Counted from the first letter of the stretch, positions 31,789 to 39,852 are shown. The stretch is 64,000 nucleotides of DNA from Klebsiella ornithinolytica NBRC 105727 = ATCC 31898 (GCF_001598295.1 NZ_BCYR01000015.1:1-64000); one strand, 5' to 3'. A program made the numbers and translations. Notes: generated by a model not told the origin, from the sequence alone.

Positions 31789-32145
31789 TTTTTGTGCTTT
31801 TACCATCAGGAAAACTCTCCGCCCGACACCTCCACTTCTCCTCAAAAAAATGTGGTGTTTATCACGTTTCTCTTCTTTGCTTTTGGCGACGAAATTAACC
31901 CGCTGGCAAGCAAAATGACACGCTATCCTCTCAATATTTAACCTAATGAATAATAAAGTTATTTGAAAATAACTGTTAAGGCGATCTCATCTTTTAAGTG
32001 AGACGCACATCACAAAAAACACCCCATATTTACGTCTGTCAATCGTTACCACGGATCAATTAATCATAATTATGTGATATTCGTTGCAAATCCAGGTCTT
32101 GAACTTAGGGATAAATGTGGGCAAGGAAATATGACGGTGGTGACC
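31789..32145 (+). promoter_or_regulatory. Control region of the PTS operon: two CRP sites and an inverted repeat
   Basis: AT-rich region with no gene. TGTGGTGTTTATCACG (31851-31866) and TGAGACGCACATCACA (31999-32014) match the CRP consensus at eight and nine of ten positions. Between them AGTTATTTGAAAATAACT (31957-31974) is an inverted repeat with eight-base arms, a candidate operator for an unknown regulator. No regulator gene is adjacent. Confidence 0.6.
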
Positions 32146-33126
32146 ATGAAAATCGGTATTGTTATTAGCGGTGGCGATGTATCGGGAATTAATAATTTCA
32201 TTTTTCAGGTTGCGAAGCTCGCAAGCGCGGAGATCACCATTTTTAATGGTGGAATACCTGGGCTGCTCGATAAAAATCATCAGGAAATCGCCTGGCGGGA
32301 TCTTGTCGATTTCTCTATTTGTTCACTGCCTGTTATTACGTCCGGCCGAACCACGCGTAAATTGCTGCGGAGTGAGTATGAAACTATAGCCAGGAAAATT
32401 AAGTCGCTGCGCCTTGATGTACTCATTATGGCCGGCGGTGATGGCAGCCTACAGTTCCTTAATACGCTTAGCGAATTTGATATTAACTGTTTCGGTGTCG
32501 GGATGACTATCGATAATGATGTATACGGTAGTGATTATACTATCGGTTTTTCTACAGCCTGCGAACAAATTATCAAGGAGGTTTCTCGTTTAAGAAATAC
32601 CGGCAGAGCATTACCTGGGCGGGTGTTTATGGTTGAAATATTAGGAGGGTATTGTGGAGAGCTAACGCTGCAGTCAGCAATTAAAAGTAATGCCGATATT
32701 GCGCTGATCCCGGAAGCACAGATGCCATTAGAGGATCTGGCCGAGCGCGTCAGACGCAAGCTTCGCGAGCAAAACAGCGTGGTGATACTTTGCTCTGAAG
32801 GTTACACCAGGGAGTATTCCCCTGGGTTTCAAGGGGCTATCGATACGATGATCAAACAGCTTGAGCCACGCATCGGTGTCCGCATCCGTAAAACCATCAT
32901 CGGCTATGGACTGCGCAGCGGCGACCCGACCTGCGAAGAAATTTACCAGGGCACGATCATGGCGAACGAAGTCGTTCGCTGTATTCAGTCAGGAATGAAA
33001 AATAAAGCCATTATTATAAATTCAAGCAATAAACCTATTCCAATTGACTTAGTCAGTATGAAAAAACGTCTGGTAGATATCGAAGGACATCATTATAAAC
33101 TTGCCAAACAACTCAATATTATTTGA
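32146..33126 (+). CDS. PfkA-like ATP-dependent sugar-phosphate kinase, diverged paralogue
   Basis: A 326-residue phosphofructokinase-family protein. Shared with PfkA: the ATP loop GGDGS (97-101), catalytic TIDND (121-125), the Arg at 159 and Glu at 218. Changed at F6P-contact positions: Arg in MGRYCG becomes Gly168, His of GHIQRGG becomes Tyr254, and the Gly before TIDND becomes Met120. It therefore probably phosphorylates a different sugar phosphate. The true pfkA is at 62179. First gene of the PTS operon; an alternative start is ATG 32131 (AAGGA close before it). AT-rich compared with neighbours. Confidence 0.75.
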   Translation: MKIGIVISGGDVSGINNFIFQVAKLASAEITIFNGGIPGLLDKNHQEIAWRDLVDFSICSLPVITSGRTTRKLLRSEYETIARKIKSLRLDVLIMAGGDGSLQFLNTLSEFDINCFGVGMTIDNDVYGSDYTIGFSTACEQIIKEVSRLRNTGRALPGRVFMVEILGGYCGELTLQSAIKSNADIALIPEAQMPLEDLAERVRRKLREQNSVVILCSEGYTREYSPGFQGAIDTMIKQLEPRIGVRIRKTIIGYGLRSGDPTCEEIYQGTIMANEVVRCIQSGMKNKAIIINSSNKPIPIDLVSMKKRLVDIEGHHYKLAKQLNII

Positions 33127-33137
33127 GGAGACCCTAC

Positions 33138-33452
33138 ATGCTGAAAATTCTTTGCGTATGTGGCTGCGGCCTCGGTTCAAGCTTTGCCATCGAAATGACG
33201 GCGAAAGCAGTATTAAAGAAGCTGGAAATTCCTGCACATATTGAACATACCACCGTATCTGAAGCTGGAGCATTTAAATCCGACATTATTTTGACGCAAA
33301 AAACATTCGCCGACATATTAACCGCCGACGCTAATGAAGAGGAAATAAAACGTGTAGTGGTCCTCAACCGCCTGACGGATAAAGATGAAATTGAGCGGAA
33401 AATTGTCTCATTCCTGAAAGAGCGCAATCTGAAGGTGACCGATCATGAATAG
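33138..33452 (+). CDS. PTS IIB component, ascorbate (SgaB/UlaB) family
   Basis: A 104-residue cytoplasmic phosphotransfer domain. The N-terminal phosphocysteine loop CVCGCGLGSS (active Cys8 by comparison with UlaB) is intact. It receives phosphate from the IIA encoded downstream and passes it to the sugar bound by IIC. The start at 33138 has GAGGAG seven bases before it. It overlaps the IIC gene by eight bases. Confidence 0.85.
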   Translation: MLKILCVCGCGLGSSFAIEMTAKAVLKKLEIPAHIEHTTVSEAGAFKSDIILTQKTFADILTADANEEEIKRVVVLNRLTDKDEIERKIVSFLKERNLKVTDHE

Positions 33453-34812
33453 CTTTATCGAGTTTATTGTAAAAGATTTGCTCGGCCAGGCTTCGATATT
33501 AATCGCGTTTATTGCCATGCTGGGTCTGATTTTACAGAAGAAGTCAGTGGGTAAAACGGTTGAGGGGACGTTTAAAACGCTGCTCGGGTTCTTAATTATG
33601 ATGGCCGGCATTAATATTATTGTCGCCACCCTGAGCTTCCTTAACGATATCTTCACCCACGGTTTCGGGATGAAAGGATACATCACCGATGTCGCTGCTA
33701 TCGCCGGTCTGGCGAATCGAGAACTGGGTTCTGAAGTGGCGCTGACGCTGATGGTGATCTTTGCCGTTAATATTATTATCGCCCGCCTGACACCGCTGAA
33801 ATATATCTTCCTCACCGGACAGGCGCTGCTGTGGATGGCAACGATTGGCACGGTGATTGGCTACAAAGCCGGGCTGACCGGGCTGCCGCTGATCCTGACC
33901 GGCGGTATCTTTGGCGGCGTCATGGCGGTACTGATGCCGGCGTTAGCGCAGCCGGTGGTCAGACGTATTACCGATTCTGACGATGTGGCTCTCGGGCATT
34001 TTTGCACCATCGGATATTTAGTCCAGGCGGCGGTGGCCAAAGTGGTGGGTAAAGGTTCCCGCTCCACAGAAGATCTTGAACTGCCTGATAACTTCAAGTT
34101 TCTGCAGGATACCTATCTCGCCATGGCGGTGGTGATGGTCCCCATGTACCTGATCCCGGCGCTGGCTGCCGGACCCGAGTATATCGCCCAGTTTTCCGGC
34201 GGTGTGAACTACCTGATGTATGCCTTTATGCAGTCTGTTCAGTTTGTGGCAGGGGTCTTTGTCCTCTACAGCGGCGTGCGCTTGTTACTGAATGAACTGG
34301 TCCCGGCTTTTCGCGGTATTGCCATGCGTATTGTGCCGGATGCGAAACCGGCGCTGGACTGCCCCGTCCTGTTCCCTTATGCCCCTAACGCGGTCATCGT
34401 GGGATTCCTCGCAACGACGGTGGGTTCGATCATTGGCATGTTGGTCTTCCCGATGTTTGGCCTGGCGATGATCCTCCCTGGACTGTTAACCAACTTCTTT
34501 GCCGGCGGTACGGCGGGCGTCTTTGGTAATGCGCTGGGTGGGCGTCGCGGGGCAATGATTGGCGGTGTGGTTCACGGTCTGTTTATTACTTTCCTGCCTG
34601 CCATTCTGGTACCGATGCTTGAAAGCTACGGTTTTACCGGCGTCACATTCAGTGATTCAGATGTTATTAGTTCAGGCCTGGTATTAGGCCATGCCTTACA
34701 GAACAACTGGTTATTTGTCGCCTTGTTTATTGTTTTTGTTGCCGCACTGGCATGGTTCGTAAACGGTACATCATCTAAGCCTAAAGGGGAAAAGATTCAT
34801 GAGTCTGTATAA
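33445..34812 (+). CDS. PTS IIC permease, SgaT/UlaA family
   Basis: A 455-residue inner-membrane sugar channel with about eleven hydrophobic segments, homologous to UlaA (465 residues), the ascorbate-type IIC. The family includes transporters for ascorbate, pentitols and unknown sugars. The operon lacks any ulaD-G or lactonase gene, so ascorbate is unlikely as substrate. Overlaps IIB by eight bases and the aldolase gene by 14. Confidence 0.85.
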   Translation: MNSFIEFIVKDLLGQASILIAFIAMLGLILQKKSVGKTVEGTFKTLLGFLIMMAGINIIVATLSFLNDIFTHGFGMKGYITDVAAIAGLANRELGSEVALTLMVIFAVNIIIARLTPLKYIFLTGQALLWMATIGTVIGYKAGLTGLPLILTGGIFGGVMAVLMPALAQPVVRRITDSDDVALGHFCTIGYLVQAAVAKVVGKGSRSTEDLELPDNFKFLQDTYLAMAVVMVPMYLIPALAAGPEYIAQFSGGVNYLMYAFMQSVQFVAGVFVLYSGVRLLLNELVPAFRGIAMRIVPDAKPALDCPVLFPYAPNAVIVGFLATTVGSIIGMLVFPMFGLAMILPGLLTNFFAGGTAGVFGNALGGRRGAMIGGVVHGLFITFLPAILVPMLESYGFTGVTFSDSDVISSGLVLGHALQNNWLFVALFIVFVAALAWFVNGTSSKPKGEKIHESV

Positions 34813-35641
34813 TTTTAACGATATTCTGAAAATCGCTCAGCAAAGAAATTACAAAGCTATTGGCTCATTTAATTTGCATTGTATTGAAATGCTACCGGCT
34901 TTTTTTAAAGCCGCGCAAAAGAGCAATAGCCCTTTAATGATTCAAATCTCGACCGGTACGGCGGAATATCTTGGCTATCGTTTACTGGTGGATGCCGTCC
35001 GTTCACTGGCGGAAAGTGAAAATGTGCCAACCTGTCTGCATCTGGATCACTGTTCTGATATCAGTGCGATTGAAACAGCCATGAATGCCGGATTTTCATC
35101 GGTCATGTACGACGGTTCACACCTGGGGCTCGAGGAAAATATCGGCAATACGCGGATTGTGGTGGAAATGGCGCGGCCGCGGAATATCACCGTTGAAGGG
35201 GAGCTGGGCGCCATCGGGGGTTCAGAAGATGGTAAAGCCGTTGCCGCAGAGGATATCAGCTTTACCACCGTCGAAGACGCCACGCGCTTCGTAACTGAGA
35301 CCCGGGTTGACATGCTGGCTGTCTCCGTCGGCACCGTGCACGGCCTTTATACCGGCAAGGCGCAGATCCAGCATCAGCGCCTTCAGGAGATTAGCCGGGC
35401 TACGGGCGTTCCGCTGGTGCTGCACGGTGGTACCGGCGTCAGTGATGAGGATATGCGTAAAGCGGTGACTGAAGGGATTAATAAGGTCAATGTGGGCACA
35501 GAAATGAACGTGCAGTGGGTTGACCAATGTAAAACCACTTTTGAAAAAGGTAAGGTTAATGACAGCGTGCGTAAGTTTTTAATTCCCGCCAATAATGCGG
35601 TCACCCAGGTGCTGATGGAAAAAATGGAATTATTTAAATAG
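34799..35641 (+). CDS. Class II aldolase, GatY/KbaY/Fba-like
   Basis: A 280-residue zinc-dependent fructose/tagatose-bisphosphate aldolase. Catalytic Asp83 and Zn ligand His84 are in LHLDHC; further Zn ligands are His180 (GTVHGLY) and His208 (VLHGGTG); VEGELGAIGGSED corresponds to VEAELGQLGGQED of GatY. It would split a ketose 1,6-bisphosphate or ketose 1-phosphate into DHAP and an aldehyde. Translationally coupled to IIC. Together with the PfkA-like kinase it gives a full phosphorylate-and-cleave route. Confidence 0.83.
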   Translation: MSLYNFNDILKIAQQRNYKAIGSFNLHCIEMLPAFFKAAQKSNSPLMIQISTGTAEYLGYRLLVDAVRSLAESENVPTCLHLDHCSDISAIETAMNAGFSSVMYDGSHLGLEENIGNTRIVVEMARPRNITVEGELGAIGGSEDGKAVAAEDISFTTVEDATRFVTETRVDMLAVSVGTVHGLYTGKAQIQHQRLQEISRATGVPLVLHGGTGVSDEDMRKAVTEGINKVNVGTEMNVQWVDQCKTTFEKGKVNDSVRKFLIPANNAVTQVLMEKMELFK

Positions 35642-35707
35642 TTAAATCCGCAATAATAAATTGTCATTACCAGGTTAGCCCTGCACCCGTCAGGGCGGGA
35701 GAAGATT

Positions 35708-35977
35708 ATGTTTCAATCACTGAAAGCGTTGTGGAAAAAAGAGAATCATCCGCCGCAGGATTATGATCGGCTGTCCCGCGAACTGGCTGAGGAAATAAAG
35801 ACGCTGGAAAATGAACTACAGGGCGAGCCTGGCAATGGTGAGATCCAGAAGGCATTGATGCTGAAGTATAACAGGGCGCTATCGGTGTATGCTAAAAGCA
35901 AAATACATCGTCAGGATATCGACGCACTATTTATTCGTATTGATGAGTTACGCAATATTATTCGCCGTAATATCTAG
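35708..35977 (+). CDS. Small coiled-coil protein of unknown function in the PTS operon
   Basis: 89 residues, rich in charged heptad-like helices (LSRELAEEIKTLENEL; IRIDELRNIIRRN), no signal peptide and no cysteine. Not recognised. A ribosome site (GGGAGAAG) precedes it, and it sits nine bases before the IIA gene, so it is a real member of the operon. A role in regulating or docking the PTS proteins is only a guess. Confidence 0.7.
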   Translation: MFQSLKALWKKENHPPQDYDRLSRELAEEIKTLENELQGEPGNGEIQKALMLKYNRALSVYAKSKIHRQDIDALFIRIDELRNIIRRNI

Positions 35978-35986
35978 GGAGGCGTA

Positions 35987-36424
35987 ATGACCATAAAAGA
36001 TTTGCTGATTGAGGCCGATGCCATTCAGATCGGCGTGCTGGAGTCTGACTGGCGCAAAGTGATTGAGCTTGCCGCCAGTCCCCTGGTGGCGAACGGGTAT
36101 ATCTCTGAGAGTTATAGTAAAGCGGTGATTGATAATACTCTCAATCACGGTGCTTATTACGTATTTGAAGAGGGGATTGCCATTCCACACGCCAGACCGG
36201 AGTGCGGGGTGAAGCGAAACTGCTTCAGTCTGGTGGTATTAGATAAACCGATTCAATTTGCCGGAAGCGACAGGGCGGATATCGTCATTATGTTCGGCGC
36301 CCAGGATAGCAATGCGCATATTGAAGAGGGAATTCGGGCGATTGTTGCACTGCTGGACAATAACGAAACCATGGCCAGGCTTCGCGCCGCCAGTACCAGA
36401 GAAGAGGTGATAGCGTTGTTATGA
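35987..36424 (+). CDS. PTS IIA component, ascorbate/mannitol-fructose type
   Basis: A 145-residue IIA domain of the UlaC (SgaA)/PtsN fold. The phosphohistidine is His68 in AIPHAR, the standard motif. It takes phosphate from HPr and gives it to the IIB encoded upstream. A GGGAGG ribosome site precedes it. Overlaps the following kinase gene by four bases. Confidence 0.85.
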   Translation: MTIKDLLIEADAIQIGVLESDWRKVIELAASPLVANGYISESYSKAVIDNTLNHGAYYVFEEGIAIPHARPECGVKRNCFSLVVLDKPIQFAGSDRADIVIMFGAQDSNAHIEEGIRAIVALLDNNETMARLRAASTREEVIALL

Positions 36425-36975
36425 ACAGACATCTCACTGCCGGCTGTAAAACCGTGATCTTAATTAACGGCGTCCCCGCTTCGGGAAAGAGCACGATAAC
36501 CCAGGCGCTATCGCAAACCTTTGGCCTGCCGCTCCTGACCATCGATGAGATTAAAGAGCCGTTTATGGCGTGCTTTACCGACATCGATCGGCCTTTTAAT
36601 CGTCAGCTGGGATGCGCGGCCTACGAGGTTATCTGGTCGATCATCGGCCATTCACCAGCCAACGTTATCTGGTTAGTCGACGCCTGGTTCGGTTTCCAGC
36701 CCCGGGAAACGCTACAACGATGGCTGCATCAGGCGGGAGTTGAGAAAGTGGTTGAGATCTGGAATCAAATCTCTCCTGAGCTTGCCGTGTCACGCTATGC
36801 CACGCGTCTGCAGGATCGTCGGGCGGGCCACCCCGGAGAAGAATATCTGCCGGAGCTTGCCCTGTTGGCTGAACGGGCTGAGCCGATGCGACTTGGCCCG
36901 GTCTTCACGGTGGATCAACAGCAACCGTTGGATATTATCAGGCTATCGGAGTGGATTAAGCAGACCCTGGGTTGA
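36421..36975 (+). CDS. P-loop small-molecule kinase-like protein
   Basis: A 184-residue P-loop NTPase of the AAA_33/shikimate-gluconate-kinase-like group with Walker A GVPASGKST (residues 17-25), an early acidic pair (TIDEIKEPF) and a lid region with several Arg (SRYATRLQDRRAGHPG). It is coupled to IIA by a four-base overlap and ends the operon. It could phosphorylate the free aldehyde or sugar made by the pathway, or be regulatory; its substrate is not known. Confidence 0.7.
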   Translation: MNRHLTAGCKTVILINGVPASGKSTITQALSQTFGLPLLTIDEIKEPFMACFTDIDRPFNRQLGCAAYEVIWSIIGHSPANVIWLVDAWFGFQPRETLQRWLHQAGVEKVVEIWNQISPELAVSRYATRLQDRRAGHPGEEYLPELALLAERAEPMRLGPVFTVDQQQPLDIIRLSEWIKQTLG

Positions 36976-36989
36976 CGGAGCGTCTGCTT

Positions 36990-37016
36990 GCCGGATAGCG
37001 CTTGCGCCTGTCCGGC
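36990..37016. repeat. REP element after the PTS operon
   Basis: GCCGGATAGCG...CGCCTGTCCGGC palindrome of the REP type, between the convergent PTS operon and azlD. Confidence 0.7.
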
Positions 37017-37340
37017 CTACGAAAGCCCGGCCAGACGCAGCAGCGCCGTGATCACCGCCGCCGAAATAATCACCACGATCAGCGGCATTTTGCGCCAGGC
37101 AAGAAAGACGGCGAAACCGACGCCCAGCACTCGCGCCATGCCGGCAAAATGTTCACCTTCATAAAAGGTGGTCGCCAGGGCAACAGAAAACAGCAATACC
37201 GTTGCCGCATCGGAAAGCAGCGCCTGAGAACGTTCAGAAAGCGCTAAACGACTGCCGAGCTTCGCCCCGCCCAGACGCATCAAATAGGTTCCTGCCGATA
37301 AAATCGCCATGCCGACGATGAACAGCGTGATATCAGCCAT
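37017..37340 (-). CDS. AzlD-family branched-chain amino-acid transport subunit
   Basis: A 107-residue membrane protein with three to four hydrophobic segments, the small partner (AzlD/YgaH type) of the AzlC permease. Together they export branched-chain amino acids or related compounds. It abuts azlC: its start ATG overlaps the azlC stop by one base. Confidence 0.82.
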   Translation of the reverse strand: MADITLFIVGMAILSAGTYLMRLGGAKLGSRLALSERSQALLSDAATVLLFSVALATTFYEGEHFAGMARVLGVGFAVFLAWRKMPLIVVIISAAVITALLRLAGLS

Positions 37341-37999
37341 TATTTTTTCCTCGTCATCAAGCCAAACAATGAGAGCAGCACCGGCAGACCCACCGGAGCA
37401 AAGGGAACGGTGGCCAGGGATAGCGCCGCGCCGCTGCAGGCGCGGATTAAGGTGGTGCGGTTTTTAAACGCCGGAATCACCAGCGCCAGCAAAATAGCCG
37501 GGAATACCGCATCCAGACCAATGGTTTCCGGGTCGGGCAATAGCTTGCCGACCATGGCGCCGAGTAGCGCCCCTACGGGCCAGATAATCGCCACGCCGAG
37601 CCCGCACAGCCAGTAGGCGGCTTTACGCTGTTCCGGCGTTTTTTGCGAGAGCCCGAACACCACGCTCTCATCATTCATAATATGGCAACCCAGCAAGCTG
37701 ACGCCGCGTTTGCCGACGAGGTCGCGCACCGTGACGCCGAACGGAATATGGCGGGCGTTGACCAGCAAGCCTGCCGCCGCAGCGGCTAGCGGGTTCCCGC
37801 CGCTGGCGATAATGCCGATAAACATAAATTCGGAGGCGCCTGCCAGTACCGAAAGGGAGAGCGCAAACGGAACCCATACCGGGAAGCCATAGGCCATCGC
37901 CAGCGAACCGTAGGACATGCCGACGATGCCGACCGCCAGGCACACTAACGCGATTGCTTTGATGGTGTCTGCTTTGAGACAGGAGAAGTGCTGCTTCAT
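37340..37999 (-). CDS. AzlC-family (YgaZ-like) amino-acid exporter
   Basis: A 219-residue inner-membrane protein with the AzlC signature (SYGSLAMAYGFPVW; GASEFMFIGII; NARHIPFGVTVRDL). It forms an exporter with AzlD. The start MKQHF at 37999 is the family one; ATG 38029 is possible, and much longer frames run through the divergent regulator and were rejected. It is divergent from the XRE-cupin gene, with shared palindromic operators in between. Confidence 0.8.
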   Translation of the reverse strand: MKQHFSCLKADTIKAIALVCLAVGIVGMSYGSLAMAYGFPVWVPFALSLSVLAGASEFMFIGIIASGGNPLAAAAAGLLVNARHIPFGVTVRDLVGKRGVSLLGCHIMNDESVVFGLSQKTPEQRKAAYWLCGLGVAIIWPVGALLGAMVGKLLPDPETIGLDAVFPAILLALVIPAFKNRTTLIRACSGAALSLATVPFAPVGLPVLLSLFGLMTRKK

Positions 38000-38010
38000 A
38001 CTATTTAGCC

Positions 38011-38076
38011 ATATCGAACGAATTTCCATTATAATGAACGCATCAATATCGATTTTCAAGACGAACGAATCGTTCG
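38011..38076. promoter_or_regulatory. Paired operator sites between azlC and the XRE regulator
   Basis: CGAACGAATCGTTCG (38062-38076) is a perfect 15-base palindrome, followed by ATAT. A matching half-site ATATCGAACGAAT is at 38011-38023, about 50 bases away. A TATAAT on the minus strand (38029-38034 region) would serve azlC. The layout suggests that the adjacent XRE-cupin protein controls both directions. Confidence 0.6.
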
Positions 38077-38099
38077 ATATAAAAAACGCGGAGCCGTGT

Positions 38100-38648
38100 A
38101 TGACACAGCCAATTAGCCTGATTGCCAAAAGCCTGGTACGTGAACGTGCACGTACCGGACTGTCGTTGGCGGAAGTGGCGCGCCGGGCAGGCATTGCCAA
38201 ATCAACGTTATCGCAGCTGGAATCGGGCAACGGTAATCCGAGCCTGGAGACCTTGTGGGCCCTCTGCGTCGCGCTCGATATTCCTTTTGCGCAACTGCTG
38301 GAGCCGCAGGCGCAAAAGACACAGGTTTTGCGTCGCGGAGAAGGAACCAAAGTGGTGGCCGAACAGGCTCATTACCAGGCCATTTTACTGGCGACCTGTC
38401 CGCCGGGCGCCCGTCGCGATATCTATTTATTACTGACGCAGCCAGGTGCCGATCGGATTTCTCACCCCCATCCGCCGGGTTCGGTTGAGCATATTATTAT
38501 CACCCAGGGGCGCGCGCGGGTCGGGTTGACCGAAGCGCCGGAAGAGCTCGGTGAGGGGGATTACATCTGCTATCCGGCGGATCAGGAACATGTTTTCCAG
38601 GCGCTGGAACCGGATACCCAGGCGATACTGGTTGCTGAACAAAACTAA
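38100..38648 (+). CDS. XRE-family regulator with cupin sensor domain
   Basis: A 182-residue regulator with an N-terminal helix-turn-helix of the Cro/C1 type (SLAEVARRAGIAKSTLSQLE, residues 22-41) and a C-terminal cupin_2 domain (HPHPPGSVEHIIITQG...GDYICYPADQEH) likely to bind a small ligand. Start at 38100 with a CGGAG ribosome site; the longer frame upstream was rejected. It probably regulates azlCD, with an amino acid or a related metabolite as effector. Confidence 0.82.
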   Translation: MTQPISLIAKSLVRERARTGLSLAEVARRAGIAKSTLSQLESGNGNPSLETLWALCVALDIPFAQLLEPQAQKTQVLRRGEGTKVVAEQAHYQAILLATCPPGARRDIYLLLTQPGADRISHPHPPGSVEHIIITQGRARVGLTEAPEELGEGDYICYPADQEHVFQALEPDTQAILVAEQN

Positions 38649-38743
38649 CGGGATGGCGAGAACACCGGCGCTGCGGCTGTTGCTGGACGCCATCTCCGTA
38701 TTGCGGGAAACTAGCCGCATTCTCCGCGAAGACAGGGATACAT

Positions 38744-39739
38744 ATGTCGCTGAAAGCCATTGCTAAAGAACTTGGGATCTCGGTCACCACCGTCAGCCGG
38801 GCATTAAACGGCTATGACGACGTGTCGCAGGAGACGCGAGCCCGCGTCGAGGCGGAAGCAAAACGCCGCGGCTATCGGCCCAATACTTTTGCCAGGCGCC
38901 TTAAAATGGGCAAAATCGATGCCGTGGGTCTGGTGTTCCCCGTCCGTCCGGCTCCGCTGAATAACACGGTGTTTCTCGAGATGGTCGGGGAGATTAGCCA
39001 TGAGCTGGCGCGTTATGAAATTGATTTGCTGCTGATCGCGGATGATGAACAGGCGGATAAACATGGCTATATGCGCATGGTGCAAAGCCGGCGAGTCGAT
39101 GCGCTGATCGTGGCGCATACGCTGGATGACGATCCGCGTCTGACGCAGTTGCTCTCCTCGGGATTCCCCTTTCTCGCGCTTGGCCGCAGCCGCCTGCCGC
39201 AGCCCTACGCCTGGTTTGATTTCGATAATTATGCCGGGACATATCGCGCGACTCGCCACTTAATCAGCCAGGGCCATCGGCGCATCGCCCTGCTGGGGGA
39301 AAACAACAGCCAGGCGTTTATCACTCAGCGGCGTAACGGCTACCTGGACGCCTTGCGCGAAGCCGGTCTGTCCGATAGCTGGCTGCGTAGCGTGTCGCCC
39401 ACCCGCCGCGGCGGATACCAGGCTACGCTGGAGCTTTTGCGCCTGCCGGAGCCGCCGACGGCGATCGTCACTGACTGCAATACCCACGGCGACGGCGCGG
39501 CGATGGCGCTTTCGCAGCTGGGTCGCCTGACCGGCGATAGCCACGTGTCATTAGTGGTTTATGACGGATTGCCGCAGGACAGCATTATCGATACTCAGGT
39601 CGCGGCGGTGATTCAGTCCACCCGTCAGGGCGTCGGCCGGCAGATTGCAGAGATGGTCCGGCGGCTGATCGCCGGTGACGACCTCTCCTCTTTACAGGTG
39701 CTCTGGCAACCTGAATTCATCCCTGGCGAAACCGCCTGA
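38744..39739 (+). CDS. rafR: LacI-family raffinose operon repressor
   Basis: A 331-residue LacI/GalR repressor: HTH and hinge at the N-terminus (ISVTTVSRALNGYDDVS), then a periplasmic-binding-protein-like domain that should bind an alpha-galactoside such as melibiose. It corresponds in order and size to RafR of the enteric plasmid raf operon (about 335). It lies directly before rafA, and two LacI-type operators stand between them. Ribosome site AGGGA. Confidence 0.82.
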   Translation: MSLKAIAKELGISVTTVSRALNGYDDVSQETRARVEAEAKRRGYRPNTFARRLKMGKIDAVGLVFPVRPAPLNNTVFLEMVGEISHELARYEIDLLLIADDEQADKHGYMRMVQSRRVDALIVAHTLDDDPRLTQLLSSGFPFLALGRSRLPQPYAWFDFDNYAGTYRATRHLISQGHRRIALLGENNSQAFITQRRNGYLDALREAGLSDSWLRSVSPTRRGGYQATLELLRLPEPPTAIVTDCNTHGDGAAMALSQLGRLTGDSHVSLVVYDGLPQDSIIDTQVAAVIQSTRQGVGRQIAEMVRRLIAGDDLSSLQVLWQPEFIPGETA

Positions 39740-39780
39740 TCATCTCTCCACAACGTTAATTTCTGCACTCGATCACGGAT

Positions 39781-39815
39781 CCGAAACGTTTTGGTTGTTA
39801 CCCGAAACGTTTCGG
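39781..39815 (+). promoter_or_regulatory. Tandem RafR operators before rafA
   Basis: CCGAAACGTTTTGG (39781-39794) and CCGAAACGTTTCGG (39802-39815) are two LacI-family palindromes with centres 21 bases apart, two helical turns, 38-72 bases before rafA. The same paired arrangement is known for plasmid raf operons. Confidence 0.85.
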
Positions 39816-39852
39816 ATCAACAGTAAGGCATTCCTTGTTGTGGAGATGTCTG

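Noticed and set aside
39761-39776. Possible CRP site before rafA
   Set aside because: Only the TCACG half is recognisable; the other half does not fit.
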